DNA of 64,000 nt from the NCBI GenBank assembly GCA_934436505.1, contig CAKSAP010000003.1, positions 62,001 through 126,000 of the forward strand, written 5' to 3'. A program made the position numbers and the translations under genes. Every line of letters starts with the position of its first letter. Position 1 is the first letter of the stretch. Of the stretch, positions 39,670-47,636 are shown one piece after another. Origin of the DNA: an uncultured Eubacteriales bacterium. GTDB lineage: Bacteria; Bacillota; Clostridia; Oscillospirales; Acutalibacteraceae. Under the pieces are notes generated by a model. It made no database searches, had not been told where the DNA came from, and saw only the letters and a program-made list of their open reading frames with translations.

Positions 39670-40011
39670 ATGAAAGCAAGAATACCCAATCAAGGCGCAG
39701 GCGGAAATATGATGAAAAGAATTCAGGAAATGCAGCAGAATATGCAGACTCTTCAGGAAGAGCTTGCGGTTGCAGAATATTCCGCTTCTTCGGGCGGCGG
39801 AGCAGTTGATGTAACAGTTAACGGCTCGCACGAGGTTAAAAAGGTTACAATTAAACCCGAGGTTGTCGACCCCGAGGATGTTGAAATGCTTGAGGATATG
39901 CTTATTGCCGCACTTAACGAGGCAATGAGAAAGGCTGACGAAACAGCCGAAAGAGAAATGGGAAAGATTACCGGAGGAATTAACATTCCCGGTATGAACG
40001 GTATGTTTTAA
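39670..40011 (+). CDS. YbaB/EbfC family nucleoid-associated protein
   Basis: The 113-residue protein has the family's coiled N-terminal helix (MMKRIQEMQQNMQTLQEEL), the central SGGGAVDVTVNGSHEVKKVTI sheet and a C-terminal helix followed by a Gly/Met-rich tail (MGKITGGINIPGMNGMF). Members bind DNA as dimers. It sits 12 bases after dnaX and overlaps recR by one base (TAATG), the standard order. Confidence 0.95.
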   Translation: MKARIPNQGAGGNMMKRIQEMQQNMQTLQEELAVAEYSASSGGGAVDVTVNGSHEVKKVTIKPEVVDPEDVEMLEDMLIAALNEAMRKADETAEREMGKITGGINIPGMNGMF

Positions 40012-40610
40012 TGGCTAACTATGTCCCTGCACTTGATAGGCTTGTCGAGGAATTTCGTAAAATGCCGTCGATAGGAACAAAATCCGCTGAGAGATTGGCT
40101 TTCTATGTTCTTTCGCTCAAGGATAAGGATATACAGTCCCTTACCGATGCAATCACGAACGCTCACGACAAAATTCATCAATGCAAAATTTGTAAAAATC
40201 TCACGGAAAATGAGATATGCACGATTTGTGCGAGTGAAAAGAGAGACAGAAGCGTTATCTGCGTGGTTTCTGACCCGAGAGACGTTGTCGCACTTGAAAA
40301 AACGCACGAATACAGAGGACTTTATCACGTTTTGCACGGAGTTATCTCCCCTATGAACGGCGTAGGTCCCGAGCAGTTGACAATTAAAGATTTAATGTCA
40401 AGATTATCTGACAATACTGTTAAAGAGATAATTATGGCGACAGATCCGACTATCGAGGGCGAAGCTACGGCAATGTACATTTCAAGGCTTCTCAAGCCCT
40501 TTGATATTACGGTTACACGCTTGGCTTACGGTATTCCCGTAGGTGCGGAGCTTGAATATGCGGACGAGGTTACTCTTTCCCGAGCTCTTGAATGGCGTAG
40601 AGAGATATAA
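40011..40610 (+). CDS. recR: Recombination protein RecR
   Basis: The 199-residue protein has the helix-hairpin-helix [18 protein letters not shown], a C4 zinc finger ([16 protein letters not shown]) and a Toprim domain ([41 protein letters not shown]). It works with RecF and RecO in loading RecA at gaps. Length is typical. Confidence 0.97.
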   Translation: MANYVPALDRLVEEFRKMPSIGTKSAERLAFYVLSLKDKDIQSLTDAITNAHDKIHQCKICKNLTENEICTICASEKRDRSVICVVSDPRDVVALEKTHEYRGLYHVLHGVISPMNGVGPEQLTIKDLMSRLSDNTVKEIIMATDPTIEGEATAMYISRLLKPFDITVTRLAYGIPVGAELEYADEVTLSRALEWRREI

Positions 40611-40621
40611 CAGGTAAGCTT

Positions 40622-41083
40622 ATGAACGAAAACAGCAGAACAGTTGCACAAAATAAAAAAGCATATCACGACTACTTTGTGCTCGAGGAGTACGAAGCAG
40701 GTATTGAGTTGTTCGGAACTGAGGTCAAGAGCATCCGTCAAGGCAGAGTAAATCTTAAAGACGCTTGGTGCAGTATTGACAGCGGCGAAATATTCGTAAA
40801 CGGTATGCATATAAGCCCTTATGAGCAGGGAAACATTTTCAACCGTGACCCACTCAGGAAGAAAAAACTGCTTATGCACAAAAAGGAAATTCATAAGCTA
40901 TACGGCACAATCAAGCAGCAGGGTTTAACTCTGATTCCCCTCTCCGTTTATTTCAATAAAGGAAGGGCTAAAATCAAGGTCGGACTTTGCAAGGGTAAAA
41001 AGATTTACGACAAGCGTGATGTTGCCGCAAAAAAAGAAGCGAACAGATCAATCGACAGAGAAATCAAGGAACGAATGAGATAA
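40622..41083 (+). CDS. smpB: SsrA-binding protein SmpB
   Basis: The 153-residue protein starts with [20 protein letters not shown], contains [18 protein letters not shown] and [14 protein letters not shown], and ends with the basic tail [20 protein letters not shown]. It delivers tmRNA to stalled ribosomes. It lies directly upstream of ssrA, its partner RNA. Confidence 0.97.
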   Translation: MNENSRTVAQNKKAYHDYFVLEEYEAGIELFGTEVKSIRQGRVNLKDAWCSIDSGEIFVNGMHISPYEQGNIFNRDPLRKKKLLMHKKEIHKLYGTIKQQGLTLIPLSVYFNKGRAKIKVGLCKGKKIYDKRDVAAKKEANRSIDREIKERMR

Positions 41084-41143
41084 TTTTTCTCAAACCGTTT
41101 CAAGTGTTCATTTTTGATATATAATAATTTATATATAAAAAAT

Positions 41144-41493
41144 GGGGGCGAAAGGATTTCGACGGGGATTTTGATACGCAATAAGCGAGCGGTGGCGAGG
41201 AACCACCATAAAAGCCTCAAAGTTTAGAAATAAACGACAAAAACGAAGTTTTACTTGCTGCCTAATTAGGCGGCTGTTCCCTCGGGAAGCACTGCGGTCC
41301 CGAACGGAGCATCAAGTAGCAGTAAATGTGAATGAGTAACCGCCTTGTAGCTCATCACACACAACAGGGCTACCAAAATCAAACGCCTGTCGTTAGGCTT
41401 TTGACAGAGGGAATGTTAATATAGCGAATACGCTCGTAGAAAGTTGCGGGGAGAGATTTTCGGACGCGGTTTCGATTACCGCCGCCTCCACCA
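41144..41493 (+). ncRNA. ssrA: Transfer-messenger RNA
   Basis: The 5' end GGGGGCGAAAGGATTTCGACGG and 3' end with TTTCGATTACCGCCGCCTCCACCA form the alanine tRNA-like domain with encoded CCA. The tag frame at 41230-41265 reads AUA AAC GAC AAA AAC GAA GTT TTA CTT GCT GCC TAA, so the tag would be (A)INDKNEVLLAA with an AUA resume codon. Pseudoknot stems such as GCTGCCTAATTAGGCGGC and CCTCGGGAAGCACTGCGGTCCCG follow. A TATAAT at 41120-41125 is the likely -10. Confidence 0.96.
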
Positions 41494-41527
41494 AGAAAAA
41501 AGCACTTGCTATTGCAAGTGCTTTTTT
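41494..41527 (+). terminator. Terminator of ssrA
   Basis: AAAAAAGCACTTGC pairs with GCAAGTGCTTTTTT around TATT, directly after the CCA end. Confidence 0.9.
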
Positions 41528-41529
41528 CA

Positions 41530-41702
41530 GTTCTATTTGCCTTACGGCGAGTTCTATTGCTTCGCAGTGATATACGGCTTTCAGCCGAGTGATATTCGCT
41601 TTGCAAATGTTGATGGCGAATAGAATATCACTGCGACGAAGTCGCAATATCACTTTTGCGAAAGCAAAAATATCACGCCGAACAAAGTGAGGTATATCAC
41701 TA
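41530..41702. repeat. Palindrome array punctuated by GTGATAT/ATATCAC
   Basis: Short hairpins such as CGGCTTTCAGCCG, TGCGACGAAGTCGCA and TTTTGCGAAAGCAAAA are separated by the heptamer GTGATAT (left half) or ATATCAC (right half). The halves are inverted around TTCGCTTTGCAAATGTTGATGGCGAA. No coding frame with a binding site is present. Confidence 0.65.
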
Positions 41703-41752
41703 AAAATAATGAAAATGCGGCTGCCTGTGGATTAAAATCAACATCCCACAGT

Positions 41753-42138
41753 GTAGAGCGGTGGCTTACTGCCGCCGTCAAATCTCAACAAATCAACGGT
41801 TATAAAACAGCTATATTTTATATTATATCGTAGGGGCGAACTGTGTTCGCCCGTTTTTAATTTGCTATGAATTGGCGGGCGACCGCAGGTCGCCCCTACG
41901 GGCGCACATAAATCATTAAATTTGATAACAGCCGTGTATTAACCTAAAAATTTAATTTTACGGCGTAGGGCGGTGGCTTGCTGCCGCCGTCAGATTGCTA
42001 TTGAAATGTGATAATTCACGGCTGAAACGGAATTGAAAAATTCCCACTATCCGTAGGGACAGGGCTCGCCCCTGTCCGCAGTGAATTTGATATATAAATA
42101 CATTTACGGACAGCCGCAAGGGCTGTCACTACGGTCGC
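41753..42138. repeat. Cluster of GTAGGG-headed palindromic repeats
   Basis: Copies with different cores occur here: GTAGAGCGGTGGCTTACTGC at 41753, a GTAGGG copy with GGTGGC/GCCGCC at 41965, two GGGCGA/TCGCCC copies in opposite orientation at 41829-41853 and 41874-41905, GGACAGGG/CCCCTGTCC at 42051-42080, and an inverted GACAGCC/GGCTGTC copy at 42105-42138. No gene is seen in the surrounding 700 bases. Confidence 0.65.
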
Positions 42139-42163
42139 ATAAAATTTCAAATTCAATAAAATC

Positions 42164-42187
42164 AGGCTCCCTCTGATGAGGAAGCCT
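42164..42187 (-). terminator. Terminator of the perR-rubrerythrin operon
   Basis: On the minus strand AGGCTTCCTC pairs with GAGGGAGCCT around ATCA, followed by GATTTTATT. Confidence 0.7.
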
Positions 42188-42221
42188 TTGAACAATCAAT
42201 TATTCACTTTAACGTAAGCTA

Positions 42222-42767
42222 TTAGTTAAAATATCTCTTGAGAAGTCCCTCAAAAGCCTTACCGTGTCGGGCTTCGTCACGAGCCATTTCGTGAACGGTA
42301 TCGTGAATTGCGTCAAGACCCTCTTCCTTAGCTCTCTTTGCAAGCTCAAACTTACCGAGTGTAGCGCCGTTTTCAGCCTCTGCTCTCATTTCAAGGTTTT
42401 TCTTCGTGCTGTCTGTAACAACCTCGCCAAGAAGCTCTGCAAACTTTGCAGCGTGTTCAGCCTCTTCATAAGCTGCCTTTTCCCAATAAAGACCGATTTC
42501 GGGATAACCCTCTCTGTGAGCTACTCTTGCCATTGCAAGATACATACCAACCTCAGTACATTCGCCGCTGAAATTAGCACGCAAGCCCTCAAGAATATCC
42601 TCTGGAACGTCCTTTGCAACGCCTACAACGTGCTCTGCTGCCCAAGATCTTGATGACTCCTCAACTTCCTTGAACATTGAGCCGGGAACGCCGCACTGGG
42701 GGCACTTTTCGGGGGGATTATCTCCCTCATGAACATAACCACATACAGGACATACAAATTTTTTCAT
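42222..42767 (-). CDS. rbr: Reverse rubrerythrin (rubredoxin domain first)
   Basis: GGAGG before the ATG at 42767 gives 181 residues. The rubredoxin domain is at the N-terminus ([20 protein letters not shown], four cysteines for iron), then a ferritin-like diiron domain with [25 protein letters not shown] and DEARHGKAF. This domain order is that of reverse rubrerythrins, which reduce hydrogen peroxide and oxygen in anaerobes. It follows perR by 48 bases with no terminator, so peroxide should induce both. Confidence 0.95.
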   Translation of the reverse strand: MKKFVCPVCGYVHEGDNPPEKCPQCGVPGSMFKEVEESSRSWAAEHVVGVAKDVPEDILEGLRANFSGECTEVGMYLAMARVAHREGYPEIGLYWEKAAYEEAEHAAKFAELLGEVVTDSTKKNLEMRAEAENGATLGKFELAKRAKEEGLDAIHDTVHEMARDEARHGKAFEGLLKRYFN

Positions 42768-42815
42768 TTTTAATTCCTCCAACAATTTAATAATTTATTA
42801 TTTATTATTTCACGG

Positions 42816-43202
42816 TTAACGCTTTTTACACTCTCCGCATTTACCGTAAAAAATTAAGCTGTAGCCATCTGCTTCGCCGTCAAAATTTTGCAAACACATA
42901 TTCATAATTGACGGATCAAGCGGCTCTGTCAACAAATCAAAATATCTTCCGCACAGAGTGCATTTGAAATGATAATGCTGATTTGTATTAGCGTCAAAAT
43001 GCTCCTCCCCACCGAGAGTAAGACCGATTATTTTTCCGCTGTCACGAAGGACTGAAAGATTGCGATAGAGTGTTCCGAGACTTAAATTCGGAAGCTCATC
43101 ACGGACAGACATATAAAGCTCCATAGCAGTCGGATGGTCATATCTGTTTTTCAAATTTTCGTAAATCGTTTCTCTTTGACGGCTATAACGCTTTTCCTGC
43201 AC
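42816..43202 (-). CDS. perR: Fur-family peroxide regulator (PerR type)
   Basis: The 128-residue protein has the Fur winged helix (YSRQRETIYENL, HPTAMELYMSVRDELPNLSLGTLYRNL), metal ligands in FDANTNQHYHFKCTLCG and a second structural pair CGECKKR at the extreme end, making a Cys4 zinc site. Asp in HFDANTNQH and the rubrerythrin partner favour PerR over Fur or Zur. Two palindromes match PerR boxes in its promoter, indicating autoregulation. Confidence 0.88.
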   Translation of the reverse strand: MQEKRYSRQRETIYENLKNRYDHPTAMELYMSVRDELPNLSLGTLYRNLSVLRDSGKIIGLTLGGEEHFDANTNQHYHFKCTLCGRYFDLLTEPLDPSIMNMCLQNFDGEADGYSLIFYGKCGECKKR

Positions 43203-43225
43203 CTTATTCCTCCGTTAAATTTCAT

Positions 43226-43312
43226 TTCAATAACCGTTACTGAATTTTCGTCTTGCTAATCAGTAATGATTATCGTTATTGATATATTAGCACACTCATT
43301 TTCAAATGTCAA
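43226..43312 (-). promoter_or_regulatory. perR-rbr promoter with two PerR boxes
   Basis: Minus-strand TTGACA (43307-43312) and TAATAT (43284-43289) are 17 bp apart. A near-palindrome of 25 bp at 43259-43283 (outer ATCA/TGAT, inner GAT-T-ATC) begins right after the -10. A second, TTCAATAACCGTTACTGAA, lies at 43226-43244. Both resemble the TTATAAT-N-ATTATAA PerR consensus. Confidence 0.7.
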
Positions 43313-43329
43313 CAGTTATTTTTAATTTT

Positions 43330-43378
43330 TTTCAAAAATCAAAAACCGCCAATGCTAACTGAATTAACATCGACGGTT
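43330..43378 (-). terminator. Terminator of the M28 peptidase gene
   Basis: The minus strand forms an imperfect stem between AACCGTCGATGTTAA and TTAGCATTGGCGGTT, followed by TTTGATTTTTGAAAAAAATT. Confidence 0.6.
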
Positions 43379-43400
43379 GATTTTATAAGTTTATGTAAAA

Positions 43401-44639
43401 TTACTGTTTAGCACCGTTATCAAACATCTCGAGAGCCTTAACAGAAGCGGCAAAGCAATTTGCAAGTCCGTTTGTGTTCATATTGTCATAGGTGTCTCTT
43501 CTTGTGTGATAATAGTTTTCAAGCTTGTGGTTAAGACCCGTTACGCCCGTTGCACGGAAGCCTGCCTGTGCAAAAGCAGCGGAGTCTGTCGCACCGCCGA
43601 GGGGCGGAACCCAACCCTTTTTACAAGGAATATCAACAGCCTTAGCAGCTTCCATAAACAGATCCGAAACATCCTTGTCAGCTTTAACAGTGCCGTTAAG
43701 GTCACGGTAGTTTGTCATAAGGTATTTGGGGTCGTAAATTGTGTCATATGAAATGATAAATGTCGGAACATCGTCAAATTCGCCCTGATGAGCCTCACAC
43801 CAAGCCTTTGCACCTCTGAGTCCTGCTTCCTCGGAGCCTGTAAGTACAACGCCAAGCTCAGTATTTTCAAGCTCTATTCCCTCATCCTTGAGAGCCTTGA
43901 GAATTGCAATACCCATATAGCAGCCTGAAAGGTTGTCGTTTGCACCGTCAACAACTCTGTTCTTGTTCCACATCCAATAAAGACCGACGAGGAACGGAAC
44001 AAAAAGAAGTCCCCAAAGAGCAATCTTTGCCAAGCCTTCTACCGAGCCAACCGTGCCGAAAGCCCTGCCCTGTGCGCAAGCCATAATTGAAAGGACAAGA
44101 TAGAAAACCGCACCGAGAGCGCAGATAATAGCGTGTCCCTCAAAGCCTACACCGCCGAGTGCGTAGTTAACAGGCCACTCCCAAGCGGCGTCGGGATGTC
44201 CGTTAAATATAATACGGCGTTTAACCTCGCCTGTCGGCTTTTTGAGAGCCGTAACATTATGTCCTGTTTTTTCGGGGAAACATTTATCAATAAACTTTTT
44301 ATACAAACCGAACTGCATAAGCACAATAAAGAGTCCCGCAACAATAAGAATTGCGGAAACAATCGGCGCTACAAAGAACAACGGAATTGCAAGAAGAACG
44401 AAAGTGATTGTAAAGTAAATCCAACCAAAGAATGAACCGGGATTTTCTTTGAACGCTTCAACGTCTGCTCTGTCACAGCCGCAATCATTTTTAAGAACAT
44501 CAGCCATATACTCGCAAGCCTGCAGTTCGCCCTTAGAACCGGGATCTCTTTTTTCAAAGTCCTTACAGATATGAGTGATTTCATCAACCATATACTGAGC
44601 AGCTTCGTCTTTTTTGTTGATAATTTTAGTTAAGTCCAT
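43401..44639 (-). CDS. Membrane-embedded M28 family zinc peptidase
   Basis: The 412-residue protein has M28 aminopeptidase features: FNGHPDAAWEWPVN (first His-x-Asp), GANDNLSGCYMGIAIL (bridging Asp), VVLTGSEEAGLRGAKAW (catalytic Glu-Glu), ISYDTI and GGATDSAAFAQAGF with later LNHKLENYYHTRRDT giving the last His. Unusually, four hydrophobic segments are inserted, two before the first ligand (FGWIYFTITFVLLAIPLFFV) and two between the first and second ligand. The active site is thus split by membrane helices. Substrate is unknown; no signal peptide is present. Confidence 0.85.
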   Translation of the reverse strand: MDLTKIINKKDEAAQYMVDEITHICKDFEKRDPGSKGELQACEYMADVLKNDCGCDRADVEAFKENPGSFFGWIYFTITFVLLAIPLFFVAPIVSAILIVAGLFIVLMQFGLYKKFIDKCFPEKTGHNVTALKKPTGEVKRRIIFNGHPDAAWEWPVNYALGGVGFEGHAIICALGAVFYLVLSIMACAQGRAFGTVGSVEGLAKIALWGLLFVPFLVGLYWMWNKNRVVDGANDNLSGCYMGIAILKALKDEGIELENTELGVVLTGSEEAGLRGAKAWCEAHQGEFDDVPTFIISYDTIYDPKYLMTNYRDLNGTVKADKDVSDLFMEAAKAVDIPCKKGWVPPLGGATDSAAFAQAGFRATGVTGLNHKLENYYHTRRDTYDNMNTNGLANCFAASVKALEMFDNGAKQ

Positions 44640-44780
44640 AACCCTTGCCTCCTATTTATTATATAAATGGTATTTTATCATAAAAATAGTTGAATATCAA
44701 TAAAAATTTGATTTTCTCTTGCAAAAAAATTGTTTTTTTTATATACTTATATATATTTATAGAAAGAAGCATATAATTAA

Positions 44781-45467
44781 ATGAACATAACACCTCAGGC
44801 ACTTGATTTTCTTTTTGAAAACAGGCTCAAGGACAGTAAAGAATGGTATAAAGAGCATAAAGATATTCATACTAAACTCGTTGTTGAGCCGTTTCGTGAA
44901 TTCGTTGTAAATATTACGCCGTATATGAACGAAATAGACCCTGCAATCATATGCAATCCGAAAAAAATATCAAGAATATACCGTGACGCACGCTTTTCAA
45001 AGGATAAATCAATATTCAAGGACAATCAATGGTGCTGCTTTATGAACAGCGAAAGAAAGGAATTATACGAGGGTCTCCCCTCTTTTTTCTTTGATTTTTC
45101 TCCGAGAGGCTTCAAATACGGCTGCGGATATTATAAAGCCGGCAAGGGCAGTATTGAGGCATTACGCTCGCTTGTGCTTAAAAAGGATAAGACTTATCTT
45201 GCGGCGAGAAAGGCTGTCGAATCGGACAGCAGATATATTTTGGATTGCAATCCCTATAAAAAGGACCATTTCCCCGAGGCTGACGAAATCGACCGTTCGT
45301 GGCTTAACATAAGAGATTTTTGCGTTTTAATCGACAGCACGGATTTTGACCTGCTTTTCAGCGATAATTTAGCCGACGAAATCGGAAAGGAATTTATTAA
45401 ATTAAAACCTGTATATGACTTTCTTACGAAAGCGGAGAGCATAAATACCGAAAGGATGAAAAAATAA
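44781..45467 (+). CDS. DUF2461 family protein
   Basis: The 228-residue protein follows the DUF2461 (TIGR02453) pattern: an N-terminal FLFENRLKDSKEWYKEHK, then KISRIYRDARFSKDKSIFKDN and FFDFSPRGFKYGCGYYKA, with no signal peptide. The function of the family is unknown. It starts an operon-like run with a cation transporter, a phosphoesterase and a pyrimidine phosphorylase. Confidence 0.88.
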   Translation: MNITPQALDFLFENRLKDSKEWYKEHKDIHTKLVVEPFREFVVNITPYMNEIDPAIICNPKKISRIYRDARFSKDKSIFKDNQWCCFMNSERKELYEGLPSFFFDFSPRGFKYGCGYYKAGKGSIEALRSLVLKKDKTYLAARKAVESDSRYILDCNPYKKDHFPEADEIDRSWLNIRDFCVLIDSTDFDLLFSDNLADEIGKEFIKLKPVYDFLTKAESINTERMKK

Positions 45468-45485
45468 GCCTAAGAAGGGATAGCC

Positions 45486-46337
45486 ATAAAAAACAATAAA
45501 GTTAAAAAAGCAGTCAGCATTTTTGCCGCAATTACAGATCTGCTGCTGTTTACCGTTAAAATATATATTGCAATCTCAACTAACAGTATCAGCATTTATG
45601 TAGACTCGTTAAACTCACTGGCGGACACCTTCGTTTGCCTGTTTGCGTTTATCGGGTTTATTATCAGTGCAATCGAGCCGAATGAAAAATATCCTTTCGG
45701 CTACGGCAAGGCGGAAGAGCTTATCAACCTGCTGCTGTCAACCGTGATACTTATGACGGGCTTTGTTTTTGTGTACACCTCGCTTCAGAGGCTTATGTAT
45801 CCCGTCCCCGTCTGGTACTCAACAAAATATGCCGCTACCATAGGCGGAACGGCACTTGTTAAGCTGATAATGGGCATTATTTTTAACCGTATTAACAAAA
45901 AGCATAAATCCGATATTATAAAGAATTTAAGCGTTGACAGCTTTCTTGATTTCTTTATGTCGTTCTGTATTGTAATTTCGTTTGCGCTGACTTCAAAATT
46001 CGGTTATGCGATAGATTCGGTTATGGGTCTTGTCGCTGCGGCAATTGTAATTGTCAGCGGCTTAAAATCGTTTTCCGCCTCTTACAAGGTTGCTATCGGG
46101 AAGCGTGATGACAATGCCTGCGAAAAAGCACAGGCTCTTATTAAAAATGTCAACGGCGTTGCGGAGATTAACGACCTTCAATGCCACGCATACGGCGACA
46201 GAAAAATAATAGCTGCGGAAATAACAGTCTCGTGCGGCACCGCAAAGGAGACAGCGGAGCTTACGAAGCTTCTGAAAAATATCATAAAAGATAAATTAGG
46301 TTATGATTTACAAATAACCGTAGGAGGGGTTCTATGA
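45486..46337 (+). CDS. Cation diffusion facilitator transporter, apparent AUA start
   Basis: The family homology begins well before the first ATG (45744): helix 1 (FAAITDLLLFTVKIYIAI), the metal-site helix DSLNSLADTFVCLF and PFGYGKAEELINLL are all encoded upstream. The frame opens after a TAA at 45471 and contains AGAAGGG six bases before ATA at 45486, the only well-spaced start candidate, giving 283 residues. It would export Zn, Mn, Fe or a similar divalent metal with a C-terminal cytoplasmic metallochaperone-like domain (VNGVAEINDLQCHAYGDRKI). An AUA start is rare; a mutated start codon is the alternative. Confidence 0.8.
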   Translation: MKNNKVKKAVSIFAAITDLLLFTVKIYIAISTNSISIYVDSLNSLADTFVCLFAFIGFIISAIEPNEKYPFGYGKAEELINLLLSTVILMTGFVFVYTSLQRLMYPVPVWYSTKYAATIGGTALVKLIMGIIFNRINKKHKSDIIKNLSVDSFLDFFMSFCIVISFALTSKFGYAIDSVMGLVAAAIVIVSGLKSFSASYKVAIGKRDDNACEKAQALIKNVNGVAEINDLQCHAYGDRKIIAAEITVSCGTAKETAELTKLLKNIIKDKLGYDLQITVGGVL

Positions 46338-47626
46338 GCGAAAAAGTCAAGGTCAAGGGAAAGCATAAGAAAAGATTTTTGAAATTTTTGTGCATATTCC
46401 TGTGCGTAATAATCGTTTATGTTGCGGTTACCACCTTAATCACCGTAATCGGATTGAAAGCAAACAGAAATAAAATCAAGACAATTTCAAAGGTTGCTTA
46501 TGAAAATCAGCTTGTACCCGAAAATTATGACAACGGCTGTTGGAACATCAAAACCGACAGGGATATTAAAGTAGTTCAGCTTACCGACGTACATCTCGGA
46601 GGCGGCTATCTCTCAATTAACAAGGACTCAAAGGCAATCAATGCGGTTGCGGCTATGCTGACAGCCGAAAAGCCTGACCTTGTAATTGTAACAGGCGATA
46701 TCTCCTACCCTGTTCCGTTCCAGGCAGGAACCTTCAACAATAAATCAGGCGCAGTGCTTTTTGCAGAGCTTATGGAGTCTCTCGGAATTTATTGGACAGC
46801 CTGCTACGGAAACCATGATACTGAGTCTTACAGCTATTATTCAAGGGAACAGCTTACCGAAATTTATTCAAGCGGCGACTTTCCGCATTGCCTTTTGCAG
46901 GCAGGTCCCGAGGACGTTGACGGCTGCGGAAACCAAGTAATAAATATTGTAAATTCCGATAATGTAATCGCACGTTCGCTTATACTGTTCGACTCTCATT
47001 CGTATATCGACGGGGATGTTTTCGGAATTGCATGGAAATATGATAACATTCACGACAATCAGATTGAGTGGTATAAAAACACCGTTAAAGCTCTTACAGA
47101 GCAGAACGCACAGACTATTTCCAAGCTTTCTGCCGACAGAGCAGCTCTGTATGACGCTTCCTCTCCCGTTAAAACCTCTGCATTTATGCACATTCCTCTC
47201 AACGAATACAAAACCGCTTGGAATGAATATGTTGACAACGGATATAAGGACGATGAAAACATAACCTATAACTACGGTACTGCAGGCGAAAGCGGTAAAG
47301 TTATTTATTGCGGCGTTCATGACGATATGCTCTTTGAGACCATGCTTGAGCTTGGCTCGACCGACTCTATCTTCTGCGGTCACGATCATCTTAACAACTT
47401 CTCGATTAACTATAAGTCCATCAATCTCAACTACGGTATGAGCATTGACTACCTTGCTTACAGCGGTATTTCGAGAATAGGCTCACAGCGTGGCTGCGGT
47501 ATATTAAGTATCGATACCAAGGGCAACCTGACCTCAAAGAACGAAAACTATTATCAGGACAAATATCTTTCGCCGTATGAAAAGGAAGAAGTTACAATGC
47601 AGGAGCTCAATTCAAATATGCCGTAA
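46334..47626 (+). CDS. Membrane-anchored calcineurin-like phosphoesterase
   Basis: The 430-residue protein has a basic start and one membrane helix (FLCIFLCVIIVYVAVTTLI), then the metallophosphoesterase motifs VVQLTDVHLGG, VTGDISYP, CYGNHDTES and FCGHDHLNNF, which hold the two metal ions. The domain should lie outside the cell. It overlaps the CDF gene by four bases (ATGA). Substrates of such membrane phosphoesterases vary and cannot be read from sequence. Confidence 0.88.
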   Translation: MSEKVKVKGKHKKRFLKFLCIFLCVIIVYVAVTTLITVIGLKANRNKIKTISKVAYENQLVPENYDNGCWNIKTDRDIKVVQLTDVHLGGGYLSINKDSKAINAVAAMLTAEKPDLVIVTGDISYPVPFQAGTFNNKSGAVLFAELMESLGIYWTACYGNHDTESYSYYSREQLTEIYSSGDFPHCLLQAGPEDVDGCGNQVINIVNSDNVIARSLILFDSHSYIDGDVFGIAWKYDNIHDNQIEWYKNTVKALTEQNAQTISKLSADRAALYDASSPVKTSAFMHIPLNEYKTAWNEYVDNGYKDDENITYNYGTAGESGKVIYCGVHDDMLFETMLELGSTDSIFCGHDHLNNFSINYKSINLNYGMSIDYLAYSGISRIGSQRGCGILSIDTKGNLTSKNENYYQDKYLSPYEKEEVTMQELNSNMP

Positions 47627-47636
47627 GGAGAATATT

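Noticed and set aside
41530..42140. Possible CRISPR or small integron-like array
   Set aside because: Units are palindromes of differing length with very short constant spacers; no cas or integrase genes and no attC-like fold.
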